From Providencia sp. PROV188 (GTDB lineage: Bacteria > Pseudomonadota > Gammaproteobacteria > Enterobacterales > Enterobacteriaceae), in assembly GCF_027595165.1 (NCBI RefSeq), contig NZ_CP097291.1, forward strand, positions 2,604,001-2,668,000: DNA of 64,000 bases, given 5' to 3'. Under the pieces are notes generated by a model. It ran no database searches. It saw only the letters and a list, made by a program, of their open reading frames with translations, and had not been told where the DNA came from. A program made the position numbers and the translations under genes. Below, piece after piece: positions 33,603-42,725 of the stretch. The first letter of the stretch is position 1, and every line of letters begins with the position of its first letter.

Positions 33603-34208
33603 TTACGCACCCGCTGCAATCAGTAACTCAGCAATTTCGTGATAGCCTTTTTCCTGTGCCAGCTCTAACGGCTTTTTACCGTATTTATCTGTCATATGTG
33701 GGTTGGCACCATGATCTAACAGCATTTTTACGATTTGCTGCTGTTTTACTCCACCATCATTCAGCACAATCGCTTCTAGTAATGGAGTCCAACCGACAAA
33801 GTTGGTGTGGTTAACATTAATATCCGTGTTTTCCAGTAATTCACGCACAATTTCCACATGCCCTTTTTCACTCGCTGGCGTGATCCCAACACCACCAAAA
33901 CGGGTTAGTAAATCTAAATTAGGATTAGCAGGTAATACTAAACGTAATAATGTTAAATCATTATTTAGGCAACTTAATAAAAATGGGTTAAAACACGTTT
34001 GGTCTTGTTTATTAATATCAGCACCCGCATGAATAAGAAAATCAACGCACTCATAGTGCTGATTTAAACTGGCATTCACAATTGCAGTGCGACCTTGGCG
34101 ATTGGTACTATTAATATCAACACCTTTTTCAAGGCAATTTTTTAAAATAGCTAATTGACCTTGTTCTGCTGCTTTAAGAAAATCTTGAACGAGTGTGTTT
34201 TCTGTCAT
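33603..34208 (-). CDS. yahD: Ankyrin repeat protein YahD
   Basis: 201 residues from the ATG at 34208 (MTENTLVQDFLKAAEQG), which follows GGAGAG; this equals the length of E. coli YahD. About five ankyrin repeats are visible (VDINSTNRQGRTAIVNASLN, ADINKQDQTCFNPFLLSCLN, FGGVGITPASEKGHVEIV, VNHTNFVGWTPLLEAIV, ANPHMTDKYGKKPLELAQEKG). There is no signal peptide. It is the first gene of the operon; a binding role toward the YahEFG enzyme or a regulator is possible but unproven. Confidence 0.9.
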   Translation of the reverse strand: MTENTLVQDFLKAAEQGQLAILKNCLEKGVDINSTNRQGRTAIVNASLNQHYECVDFLIHAGADINKQDQTCFNPFLLSCLNNDLTLLRLVLPANPNLDLLTRFGGVGITPASEKGHVEIVRELLENTDINVNHTNFVGWTPLLEAIVLNDGGVKQQQIVKMLLDHGANPHMTDKYGKKPLELAQEKGYHEIAELLIAAGA

Positions 34209-34808
34209 AACGCTCTCCACATTTAGCTATTTCAATTTTCTGATAGCCAAATTAAATATGAATTAAAGATTATTTAGCATGGTTAGAGCATAACAATTGC
34301 CATTAATAAATAGAATCCATTTAAATTTAATTCATCAATCTGCCACCTTATTATTGATTTAAATTCAACAATCGAGCATTTTTGTGCGTGAAAGCATCCT
34401 TCACTGACCTTTTCTGATGTTTTTTTGTCTATTTTCTATGCGATTTGACCAAATAATTTTGTTAATCTGTTTGCCCATTTTTTCTTTCTTCAATTTTGTG
34501 ACAGCCATCAAATCAAAGGTTTTAGAATTGTTAATATTGTGATTTTTTTGTTTATTAACCCGATATTTCCTAATGACTAATTTTTTATTAAATTCAATAA
34601 TATTAATTAGTTTGAATGTAAACATGCGTTTCATTAGTTGCTTTTTAGGGTGACATAAATTAAATACTATTTATTGTACAGAATAGATAAATATCCCCGC
34701 TGAGGGCTATTAAAAACAATCGATAAAAAGCCTGTTTTTTAAGCTATTGAATTGTATTCACAGAAAACGTTATTTCGGCTAATTTTCACGCACTTTGGGA
34801 CACGACAC
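34209..34808. other. Divergent control region yahD/yahB
   Basis: About 600 AT-rich bases between the operon and its LysR gene. A LysR-type dyad GTGAA-N7-TTCAC lies at 34388-34404, about 180 bases before the yahD start. A minus-strand reading frame at 34401-34634 is Lys/Asn-rich, without support. It should contain both promoters. Confidence 0.45.
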
Positions 34809-35744
34809 ATGAACTCTATTTTTACTGAAGAAAATTTATTGACCTATACCACCGCGGCTAAATTTGCCAGTTTCAGTAAAGCGGCCGAAGAACTTGGGAT
34901 TACCACCTCCGCGGTGAGCTACACTATAAAACGTATCGAAACTTATTTAGATGTCGCACTGTTTATCCGCGATACCCGTAATATTGAACTGACCGAAGCG
35001 GGATACTATTTTTATCGCAAAGCCACCGACCTTCTGAATAATTTTCATCTCATCAAAAAAAGTATCGACTCCATTGAACAAGGGATTGAAGCCCGTGTTC
35101 GCATCTGTATCAATCAGTTGATCTACACCCCTTACCATACGGCGAAGTTGCTACAAATCTTGAAAAAGCAATTTGGTACCTGCCAGATCACTGTGACCAC
35201 AGAAGTGTATAACGGTGTTTGGGATGCCATTATCAATAACCATGCGGATATTGCGATTGGGGCGCCGGGTACACTCATGGATGGCGGCGGGATTGATTAC
35301 ACAGAAATTGGTGCCATACACTGGCAGTTTGCCATAGCATCTAGCCACCCTTTAGCCTTAATGCCTGAGCCAATTGCCGAAAGCCAGCTTCGCCTCTACC
35401 CAAATATTATGGTGGAAGATACGGCGCATACCATCAATAAACGCGTTGGGTGGCTACTGCACGGGCAAGAGGCGATTCAAGTGCCTGATTTCAACACCAA
35501 ATGCCAGTGCCAAATTTTAGGTGAAGGGATCGGATTCCTACCCGACTATATGGTTAAAGAACATGTAAAAACCGGTGTGTTAGTCACGAAGCAAATACAA
35601 AACCCAAGGCAGGATTCTCACATGCTATTAGCCACTCAACACTCTGCGACAGGGCTAGTCACCCAATGGATCAGAAAAGAGTTTATGGCAAATGGGGTCT
35701 TAACGGAACTTTACAGTGATTTGCTCAAGCCCATCGCCAATTAA
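34809..35744 (+). CDS. yahB: LysR-family regulator YahB
   Basis: 311 residues from ATG 34809 (MNSIFTEENLLTYTTAAKFA), chosen by homology of LysR starts and because the extra upstream residues have no conserved look. The helix-turn-helix covers about residues 10-65 (FSKAAEELGITTSAVSYTIKRIE), then a periplasmic-binding-like effector domain. E. coli YahB is 310 residues and is likewise divergent from yahD, so it is the probable regulator of the yah operon. The 3' end overlaps the next, convergent LysR gene by four bases. Confidence 0.85.
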   Translation: MNSIFTEENLLTYTTAAKFASFSKAAEELGITTSAVSYTIKRIETYLDVALFIRDTRNIELTEAGYYFYRKATDLLNNFHLIKKSIDSIEQGIEARVRICINQLIYTPYHTAKLLQILKKQFGTCQITVTTEVYNGVWDAIINNHADIAIGAPGTLMDGGGIDYTEIGAIHWQFAIASSHPLALMPEPIAESQLRLYPNIMVEDTAHTINKRVGWLLHGQEAIQVPDFNTKCQCQILGEGIGFLPDYMVKEHVKTGVLVTKQIQNPRQDSHMLLATQHSATGLVTQWIRKEFMANGVLTELYSDLLKPIAN

Positions 35745-36595
35745 CGCGGTTCTAATTGATGAGCTAACTGCTCCGCCAATACTGAAACCATCTCCGATGA
35801 CTCTTTGTGGAAATGCATCGCCAGTTCCATCTCTTGGGCTGGAGGAAACCCCTCTTCTGCTGTCAAGATCCGATGCTGGGGTAATTTCGCGCGTACGGGT
35901 AACAGGCTAACGCCTAATCCGTCGGTAATCGCACTTTGGATACCCGCTAGGCTAGTGCAAGTGTATGTAATGTGCCAAGGGCGTTGTTCATTATCTAGCA
36001 ACCTAAACATATCATTCCGGTACAGCCCATTCTCTGGAAAAACAATCAGAGGAACAGAATCCGAGGGAAAAACATGTTGCTGGCGACTCGCTAGCCAGCA
36101 AAGAGGCTCTGACCAATGATAATCACTATGAAACTCCCCTTTTCGTTGTTTCACAATGATCAAATCCAACTCACCATGTTGATAGCGTTGCTGTAGTTGG
36201 CGACTCAACCCGCTAGTCACCTCTAATCGGACATTAGGATGCGCTTGCATAAATGCCGCCAATGTTGGTGTCACTAATCCCGACGTCAAATCTTCAGGAA
36301 ACCCTAATCGCAGAGTTTGAATAATCGCATTGCCTGTTATTTTCATAAAAAACGTATCGTTAAGTGCCAGAATATTTTTCGCGTATCCCAGCAACACTTC
36401 CCCTGTTTCTGTCAGGGTTAACATCCGATGCCCCCTTACAAACAACGGCTGTCCAATAAGACTTTCTAATCGCTGAACTTGCTGACTTAACGTCGATTGC
36501 GTTGAATTTAATTGTTGTGAAGCCACCGTAAAATTTCCCGTTTCTGCGACGGTAACGAATGTTTTCAATAATACAAAATTAAGCAACGAATTCAT
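35741..36595 (-). CDS. LysR-family regulator beside a deaminase/MFS pair
   Basis: 284 residues. Helix-turn-helix at about 15-60 (GNFTVASQQLNSTQSTLSQQVQRLESLIGQPLF), effector domain after about 90. It is divergent from the deaminase gene with about 160 bases between, and is therefore its likely regulator. It ends over the yahB stop codon. Confidence 0.85.
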   Translation of the reverse strand: MNSLLNFVLLKTFVTVAETGNFTVASQQLNSTQSTLSQQVQRLESLIGQPLFVRGHRMLTLTETGEVLLGYAKNILALNDTFFMKITGNAIIQTLRLGFPEDLTSGLVTPTLAAFMQAHPNVRLEVTSGLSRQLQQRYQHGELDLIIVKQRKGEFHSDYHWSEPLCWLASRQQHVFPSDSVPLIVFPENGLYRNDMFRLLDNEQRPWHITYTCTSLAGIQSAITDGLGVSLLPVRAKLPQHRILTAEEGFPPAQEMELAMHFHKESSEMVSVLAEQLAHQLEPR

Positions 36596-36752
36596 TTTTT
36601 TAATACCTGAGATTTAATTATTTAATTTTTAAATATCACAGTTTTTGATTAGATTGAAGGGAACAACGCATTTGATGGACATTACTGAAATGACACCATG
36701 TCAACTCATCAGTAATCTTATTAGAATACTCGATAAATCAGGAGCACAAACC

Positions 36753-37220
36753 ATGCTCGATAAACAATTTTTACAACATGCAATCACCCTCGCCGCTGAC
36801 AATGTTGCCGCAGGTGGGCGTCCATTTGGTGCAGTGGTCGTCAAAAATGAGCAAATTATTGCCACTGGCGTGAATCAAATGTTGGAGCGACACGACCCTA
36901 CCGCACACGCTGAATTACTCGCATTACGCCAAGCAGGAGAGGTGCTAAATAGCGTCAGACTCGATGATTGCACCGTTTATGCTAGCGGTCAGCCTTGCCC
37001 TATGTGCCTTGCTGCGATCCGCATGTCTGGCATTAAACGTGTTGTTTATGCCTATTCGAACCAAGATGCTGAACCTTTTGGATTATCAACAGAGGCGATA
37101 GCTGAAGCATTAAGAGCCTCTCCTGACCAACAAAGTGGTTTGCAATTTATCCAATTAAAACCGAAGGATGAGACGCAATCCATGCTGTATCAAACTTGGT
37201 GGCAACAGCATCACGCGTAA
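36753..37220 (+). CDS. Nucleoside/guanine deaminase
   Basis: 155 residues from ATG 36753, which follows GGAG; an earlier in-frame start at 36645 lies before any conserved sequence. The zinc site of the cytidine deaminase superfamily is clear: TAHAELLAL (His ligand and catalytic Glu) and PCPMCLAAIRMS (two Cys ligands). Size and the ERHDPTAHAE motif match GuaD-like guanine deaminases of the TadA-related type. Probably converts guanine or a similar base to xanthine with release of ammonia. The next gene follows after two bases. Confidence 0.85.
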   Translation: MLDKQFLQHAITLAADNVAAGGRPFGAVVVKNEQIIATGVNQMLERHDPTAHAELLALRQAGEVLNSVRLDDCTVYASGQPCPMCLAAIRMSGIKRVVYAYSNQDAEPFGLSTEAIAEALRASPDQQSGLQFIQLKPKDETQSMLYQTWWQQHHA

Positions 37221-37222
37221 AC

Positions 37223-38407
37223 ATGAAAAAACCACTTTCTGCCTCTTTTGGCCTGATTCTGACGATTGCCCTTGTCGGTATTAATTTACGCCCCTTTATG
37301 ACAGGACCTGGGCCAGTCATCGAAAATATCATTCAAACCACCGGAATGAGCTACCAGAGCGTTTCACTGTTAACGCTGATCCCCATGTTACTCATGGGTT
37401 TTGGAGCTTTGGTCGTCCCCGCATTAAATCAAAAATTAGGTGATAAGTGGGGTATCAGCCTCGCGATGCTACTGCTGCTGATAGGCTCTTTCTGCCGATT
37501 ATTTGTTTCTGATGCGAACGCACTGTTAATGACCGCATTTTTGTGTGGAATGGGAGCGGCTTATATTCAAGCGGTTTTCCCCGGTTTGATAAAATTTTCG
37601 TTTCCACAAAAAATGGCCGCCATGACGGGATTATATTCAGCTACCTTAATGGTCGGTGGCGCGCTGGGAGCGCAATTAACACCGCTAATTACCCACCTTT
37701 CAGGGAATTGGCAAAGTGGGCTAGCATGGCTTGCATTTCCAGCACTGATCGCCCTGATTGCCGTCTTCATGAATATTCGCTCTTCGAACACGAAAAATAC
37801 GCCAGCTCAGCTGAGTGTATTAACTTATCTTAAGCTGCCCAGAGCATGGCTATTAATGGCGGGATTTGGTTTAGTGAATGCGGGTTATGCAACTGCCGTG
37901 ACATGGCTGGCACCTTTCTTTCAACAACAAGGATTTAGTGCTACAGAAAGCGGTTCTCTGGTGGCGATTTTAACCGTTTTTCAAGCTGCTGCGGCACTGA
38001 TGATCCCGGTATTAGCATCCCATAATATTGACCGTCGCTTTTGGCTCACTGTCACGCTGGTGAGCCAAGCATTGGGATTTGCCGGGTTAATCCTGTTTCC
38101 TAATACACTACCGTTGCTGTGGGTAGGTCTGCTGGGCTGCGGACTGGGTGGCTGCTTCGCCTTAACCATTATTACCTCTTTAGATCATATCCCTCATCCT
38201 GCTAGCGCAGGGATCCTGACTGCCTTAATGCAAGCAGGCGGTTTTATCATCGCCGCTTTTGGACCTTTGGTTGCGGCAGCATTACAGCAATTTAGTCACA
38301 GTTTTACCCCTGTTTGGTTGCTGCATTGTGTCCTAGTTATGATGACATTACTGCTATTTTTGCGTTTAAATCCTAAAAAGTATCACCAGATTTTTAGCGT
38401 GAAATAA
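37223..38407 (+). CDS. MFS transporter, CynX/NimT type
   Basis: 394 residues from ATG 37223, two bases after the deaminase stop. Twelve membrane segments are expected. The start NLRPFMTGPGPVIENI is typical of the cyanate/nitroimidazole (CynX/NimT/YeaN) group of the major facilitator superfamily. Its coupling to the deaminase suggests that it moves the substrate or product, perhaps a purine base. Direction and substrate are unknown. Confidence 0.85.
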   Translation: MKKPLSASFGLILTIALVGINLRPFMTGPGPVIENIIQTTGMSYQSVSLLTLIPMLLMGFGALVVPALNQKLGDKWGISLAMLLLLIGSFCRLFVSDANALLMTAFLCGMGAAYIQAVFPGLIKFSFPQKMAAMTGLYSATLMVGGALGAQLTPLITHLSGNWQSGLAWLAFPALIALIAVFMNIRSSNTKNTPAQLSVLTYLKLPRAWLLMAGFGLVNAGYATAVTWLAPFFQQQGFSATESGSLVAILTVFQAAAALMIPVLASHNIDRRFWLTVTLVSQALGFAGLILFPNTLPLLWVGLLGCGLGGCFALTIITSLDHIPHPASAGILTALMQAGGFIIAAFGPLVAAALQQFSHSFTPVWLLHCVLVMMTLLLFLRLNPKKYHQIFSVK

Positions 38408-38418
38408 GCTTAGTTACC

Positions 38419-38446
38419 AAGGAGATGGCCTCATTGCCATCTCCTT
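38419..38446. terminator. Hairpin between convergent genes
   Basis: AAGGAGATGGC-CTCATT-GCCATCTCCTT, an 11-base-pair perfect stem without T-run, lies between the MFS gene and the PACE gene. Confidence 0.6.
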
Positions 38447-38450
38447 CACG

Positions 38451-38891
38451 CTACGCAGTGGTTTTTTCTTGCGCCAATGCAGATTTTGGTAACCCAAAAA
38501 TTTTGTCAAATGCCCAGTTAAAGAAAAAAGTATAAATCGGGATAAAGATAATCAGGGCAAAATCTAAAATAAGTGCCTGCCAGAGCGATATTGATAACCA
38601 CCATGCAATCAATGGGATCAAAAATACCACCAGCGTTAGCTGGAATAACACCGCATGAGCAAAACGACGTCTAAACGTTCTAATTCTTGATTTCTGCTTT
38701 GATTCCCAATATTCAAATACCACATTGAAAATAAAATTCCATGTCACCGCAATCGTGGTGATCACCAGTGCTAAAGGTCCTGTGGTTCCCGCGGAATTCC
38801 CCGAAAGAAAAGCCAGTGCCAACGATGAAATCATCCAGCCAATAACTTCGTAGCTCGTAATAAAAACCACTTTACGTTTAATACCTTGCAT
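38451..38891 (-). CDS. PACE-family efflux transporter
   Basis: 146 residues with four membrane segments in two repeats of the bacterial transmembrane pair domain. The first repeat opens KRKVVFITSYEVIGWMISSL with a membrane Glu equivalent to the essential one of AceI; the second repeat has RRRFAHAVLFQLTLVVFLIPLIAWW. PACE proteins export biocides such as chlorhexidine and short diamines in exchange for protons. It is divergent from a LysR gene, as aceI is from aceR. Confidence 0.9.
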   Translation of the reverse strand: MQGIKRKVVFITSYEVIGWMISSLALAFLSGNSAGTTGPLALVITTIAVTWNFIFNVVFEYWESKQKSRIRTFRRRFAHAVLFQLTLVVFLIPLIAWWLSISLWQALILDFALIIFIPIYTFFFNWAFDKIFGLPKSALAQEKTTA

Positions 38892-38988
38892 TTTTTATCT
38901 CATATTCTGTTTGCCGAAGGCTGGTAAATTAAATCAATATTAATGATAATAAAAGTCAGCTACTATCAACAAAACTGAAAGGTCTAAG

Positions 38989-39873
38989 ATGCCATTTAAT
39001 AGTGAAAACCTGATGATTTTCTTAACTGTGCTCGATAAAGGCTCTTTTTCCGCAGCGGCAAGAGCACTTCATCGAGTCCCTTCCGCGATTAGCATGGCAA
39101 TTGCCAACCTTGAAGCAGAGCTTGGTTTTTCGCTGTTTGAGCGCCATACGCGAGAACCCAAACCTACGGAACAAGCGCTTTCCCTCGCCCCCTATGCACG
39201 AAATATTGTGGATAACTTACGTCAGTTGAATGTTTTCTCACGAGAACTCACTCAGGGGGTGGAGAGTACACTCACAATCGGGGTCGCTGAAGGGGTTAAT
39301 CCCAATGTGTTAGTTGATACATTGCACGCCCTGAGCCAACGTTATCCGTTGATGCATGTGGAGCTGATCACCGCTCCTCAAGATGATATTTTGCCACTAT
39401 TGCACAGTGAGCGCGTTCAATTGGCTATCGCTTTTGGTGGGTTATATGTCAATGCTCAGGAACAATTCGAATGTATTGGTTATGAATCATTAACAGCGAC
39501 CATCAGCGCCGATTATCCCTCTAATAAACCGAATAATGCGCTGTATATCGAAGATCTTGTTCAAACACGCCAGATTATTGTCGCTAGCCCTCACCACCCT
39601 ATCAGTGATTTCCGCTCTATTGTTTCTAGCCATTATTGGCGTACGGATAGCTTCACGATGGCGTTAGAATTAGTTAAAAAAGGGATGGGTTGGGGAAATT
39701 TACCGGCTTCATTAATCAAAACTGATTTAGAGGCAGGTTTACTCAAGCGTTTAGAATTTAAAAACACCCCGAATGGCTTAGTGCTTCCTGTCCATGTGGT
39801 CTGTTTAAAAGGTCAAGTACTCAAACGCGGTGCCCAAGAGTGTATCGAGCTTTTAAAAATAAATATGTACTAA
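38989..39873 (+). CDS. LysR-family regulator divergent to PACE gene
   Basis: 294 residues; helix-turn-helix at about 17-60 (GSFSAAARALHRVPSAISMAIANLEAELGFSLFERHTR), then an effector domain. About 100 bases separate its start from that of the efflux gene, so it is the expected inducer-responsive regulator (compare AceR). Confidence 0.88.
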   Translation: MPFNSENLMIFLTVLDKGSFSAAARALHRVPSAISMAIANLEAELGFSLFERHTREPKPTEQALSLAPYARNIVDNLRQLNVFSRELTQGVESTLTIGVAEGVNPNVLVDTLHALSQRYPLMHVELITAPQDDILPLLHSERVQLAIAFGGLYVNAQEQFECIGYESLTATISADYPSNKPNNALYIEDLVQTRQIIVASPHHPISDFRSIVSSHYWRTDSFTMALELVKKGMGWGNLPASLIKTDLEAGLLKRLEFKNTPNGLVLPVHVVCLKGQVLKRGAQECIELLKINMY

Positions 39874-39948
39874 CAAATTTCAGTAATTTCAGGATCGGCT
39901 CAATCCCCCTCCAAAAGTTAGGTAAATCCCCATTTACATCATAAAGGT

Positions 39949-39975
39949 AGCCCGTATCCGCGATACGGCTCTTTT
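39949..39975 (+). terminator. Rho-independent terminator
   Basis: CCGTATC-CGC-GATACGG with flanking AG/CT pairs, then CTCTTTT. It closes the LysR gene and insulates the heme locus. Confidence 0.75.
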
Positions 39976-40037
39976 GTTGGTAAACAGTGTTTGTTGATCA
40001 ATTGTGAAAATCACTTGATATTGCCAATGCTTTTAAA

Positions 40038-40056
40038 GATAATAATTATCAATATC
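40038..40056 (+). promoter_or_regulatory. Fur box
   Basis: GATAATAATTATCAATATC resembles the 19-base Fur consensus (GATAATGATAATCATTATC) and continues with ATTCTTATT. It lies just before hemP and should repress the heme uptake operon when iron is sufficient. Confidence 0.8.
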
Positions 40057-40092
40057 ATTCTTATTGACAACAAAATTTCTGTGGTGAACAAC

Positions 40093-40284
40093 ATGACCAA
40101 GCCACTTTCTGACATTATTGAAGAAACCACAAAATCAACCTCACTGACTGATTTTGCTGCTAAAAATGGGCTTATTGAAAGCCAAAAATTATTAGGTGCA
40201 TCAGGCAAAATTGCCATTGAACACCGCGGTGAAATTTATCAATTGCGCCAAACTCGCACAGGTAAATTAATTCTGACCAAATAG
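40093..40284 (+). CDS. hemP: Hemin uptake protein HemP
   Basis: 63 residues from ATG 40093. The conserved C-terminal part, SQKLLGASGKIAIEHRGEIYQLRQTRTGKLILTK, is the HemP/HmuP domain. HemP acts in heme uptake, in some bacteria as an activator of the receptor gene. It is directly downstream of a Fur box and 376 bases before the receptor gene. Confidence 0.9.
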   Translation: MTKPLSDIIEETTKSTSLTDFAAKNGLIESQKLLGASGKIAIEHRGEIYQLRQTRTGKLILTK

Positions 40285-40660
40285 TTTTTAGTCTTCACAA
40301 CGCAGTTTGCTTTAAAAATACTGTTTGTTTTAAAAACACAATTAGCTTTAAAAACACAATATATCTCGCAAGCCACCTAAGTCGTCATGCTAGGCAGCCA
40401 GCTTAACTCTATACATCAGGACACAGTTTCTTATGGTGTTTATTACGGGCTTTGCTGCTGTAAATCTGGATAACCTCAAGGCGAACTTTCGAACCCTATC
40501 ATCGCTTGTTGGGTTCAAATACCCCTTTTCCCCTATTCCGTTGAAAGCGTCTTTGTCTCAACACCCTATAAACACGCCATAACGCTCTGATGATAAGTCA
40601 GTTTTTAACGGTGCATCGCACTCATCAAAGAGTTAACAATTTTTAGGGAGTATCACCTGT
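40285..40660 (+). other. Long leader between hemP and hmuR
   Basis: 376 bases without a gene that I can support. It starts with short direct repeats of TTTAAAAACACAAT. No second Fur box was seen, so hmuR may be read from the hemP promoter or from an unseen one; the length leaves room for an RNA regulator. Confidence 0.4.
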
Positions 40661-42682
40661 ATGTCTCAAGTATTACGCTTATCTGTGCTGGCGAGTGCCT
40701 TGCTGCCTCTAATGGCAACCGCACAGACTGAAAAATCTCCAACTAACAATAACCATTTAACTAACAGTCACCACGATGTGATGACGGTGTATGCCACGGG
40801 TAATGAGCGAGATAGCTTTAATACGCCGATGATGGTTACCGTCATTAAAAATGATTCACCAGAAACCAAAACAGCCAATAATGCTAACGATATTTTGCGG
40901 AAAGTGCCGGGCATTGCACTGACAGGAACTAGCCGTACTAACGGTCAAGATATCAGCATGCGCGGATTTGACCGTCGTGGAATTTTGACGTTAGTCGATG
41001 GCGTTCGCCAAGGTACGGATACTGGGCACATTAACGGAACATTTCTTGATCCCGCGCTTATCAAACAAGTGGAAATCATTCGCGGTCCATCAGCGCTTTT
41101 ATATGGCAGCGGCGCGATGGGTGGCGTGATTGCTTGGGAAACCGTGAATGCGAAAGATTTACTGCGTGAAGGTCAAAGCCAAGGTTTCCGCGTTTTCACT
41201 CAAGGCGCTACCGGGGATCACAGCTTTGGCTTTGGCGGCTCCGCTTTTGGTAAAACCGATGACTTTGACGGGCTATTCAGCTTTGTGACGAAAGAAAGCG
41301 GTGATGTTCGTCTTGGCGGCGGCGAGAAAATGGATAACAAAGAAACCATTGCCAATATGCTCGGTAAAGGCACATGGCAACTGGATGATGCGCAAACCCT
41401 GTCGGGACAAATTCGTTATTACAATAATGATGCTTATGAGCCAAAAGATCCGCAACAGCTCGCCACCAGCAACGATAATAAGAAGGTTAACCGCACAACG
41501 CGTCAGCGTGACTTGCAAGCAACCTATCAGTTAAATCCAGACGATAATTCATGGCTCAATTTAAAAGCGACTCCGTATTACTCTGATGTAAATATCACCT
41601 CCAAAGGGAAAGAATCTAACTACGAAGGACGCAGCCAAAAAACGTATGGTATCAAACTGGATAACCGCTCCGATATCTATGAGTTACCACTCGCTGCACA
41701 CAACTTTACCTACGGTACTGAAGCGTATCGTCAAAAACAGACCCCTTACGCTGGAACCACTCAGTTCCCTGATGCAGAGATCACCTTTGCGGCTGGCTTT
41801 ATTCAGGATGAGATTACCTTAAAAGATTTGCCTGTTTCCTTCATTTTGGGAACTCGCTATGACAACTACAAGTCCACCGCCAAGGGCAATAAAGATGTCA
41901 AAGAAGATCAATGGTCATCAAAAGCGGCGGTGAGCATCACACCAACCGAGTGGTCAATGCTGTTTGCGTCATACTCTGAAGCTTTCCGTGCTCCAACAAT
42001 GATGGAAATGTACAACGATTCCCTTCACTTCAAAGGTGGTCCTATTTCCAACTATTGGCGCCCTAACCCAGACTTAAAGCCTGAATCCACACGAACTGCG
42101 GAATATGGTTTTGGTTTACGCTTTGATGACTTACTCATGGCTCGCGATAACCTGCGCTTCAAAGCCAGCTATTTCGATACAAAAGCTAAAGATTACATTA
42201 ACACCTACGTCAATACAGACCGTGTTAACTGGAATAACAACTACACCACATCCATTAATACCAAGCGCGCTAAAATTTGGGGAACGGATGTGTCATTGGA
42301 TTACACCACCGACTACTTTGCGTGGGGTCTCGCCTATAACCACACCGTCGGCGTCAATGAATATACAGGCAAAGCCATTGAATCCATTAAACCGGATTCA
42401 CTCACCAGTAATCTCTCTATTCCAGTTGCAGACAGCGGTTTCTCTGTGGGCTGGTTAGGTGAGTTTACGACTCATACCGATTTCGATAAAACATCCAAAT
42501 TGAAGCAACAACCAGGCTACGCCGTTCATGATTTCTATCTAAATTATCAAGGAGATGGAAGTCTTAAAGGGTTAGATACCAGTGTTGTTTTAGGAAATGC
42601 TTTTGACAAAGAGTATTACTCCTCTCAGGGGATTCCCCAAGATGGTCGTAATGCTAAGCTGCTCGTCAGCTTCCAATGGTAA
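40661..42682 (+). CDS. hmuR: TonB-dependent heme/hemoglobin receptor
   Basis: 673 residues. Signal peptide (about 1-21), TonB box DVMTVYATG at about 39-47, plug domain (VPGIALTGTSRTNGQDISMRGF, GPSALLYGSGAMGG), 22-strand barrel and final aromatic (VSFQW). The heme receptor hallmarks FRAP (YSEAFRAPTM) and NPDL (WRPNPDLKPE) are present. It binds heme or hemoglobin at the surface and passes heme to the periplasm with TonB energy. GGGAG precedes the ATG. Confidence 0.95.
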   Translation: MSQVLRLSVLASALLPLMATAQTEKSPTNNNHLTNSHHDVMTVYATGNERDSFNTPMMVTVIKNDSPETKTANNANDILRKVPGIALTGTSRTNGQDISMRGFDRRGILTLVDGVRQGTDTGHINGTFLDPALIKQVEIIRGPSALLYGSGAMGGVIAWETVNAKDLLREGQSQGFRVFTQGATGDHSFGFGGSAFGKTDDFDGLFSFVTKESGDVRLGGGEKMDNKETIANMLGKGTWQLDDAQTLSGQIRYYNNDAYEPKDPQQLATSNDNKKVNRTTRQRDLQATYQLNPDDNSWLNLKATPYYSDVNITSKGKESNYEGRSQKTYGIKLDNRSDIYELPLAAHNFTYGTEAYRQKQTPYAGTTQFPDAEITFAAGFIQDEITLKDLPVSFILGTRYDNYKSTAKGNKDVKEDQWSSKAAVSITPTEWSMLFASYSEAFRAPTMMEMYNDSLHFKGGPISNYWRPNPDLKPESTRTAEYGFGLRFDDLLMARDNLRFKASYFDTKAKDYINTYVNTDRVNWNNNYTTSINTKRAKIWGTDVSLDYTTDYFAWGLAYNHTVGVNEYTGKAIESIKPDSLTSNLSIPVADSGFSVGWLGEFTTHTDFDKTSKLKQQPGYAVHDFYLNYQGDGSLKGLDTSVVLGNAFDKEYYSSQGIPQDGRNAKLLVSFQW

Positions 42683-42712
42683 TTCACACTATATTGGTAA
42701 TTCACACTACAT
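42677..42712 (+). repeat. 18-base tandem duplication at the hmuR stop codon
   Basis: TGGTAATTCACACTATAT is followed at once by TGGTAATTCACACTACAT, one base different. The first unit contains the last Trp codon and the stop of hmuR; the second repeats them out of use just before the hmuS ribosome binding site. A recent slippage duplication is the simple explanation. Confidence 0.9.
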
Positions 42713-42725
42713 AAAGGAGAAACCT

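Noticed and set aside
34401..34634. Minus-strand reading frame of 77 codons between yahD and yahB
   Set aside because: Lys/Asn/Ile-rich composition follows from the AT-rich DNA, there is no ribosome binding site, and the region must hold two promoters.
42597..42725. N-terminal extension of HmuS into hmuR
   Set aside because: The extension is out-of-frame hmuR sequence plus the tandem duplication; a GTG with AAAGGAG gives the family length.
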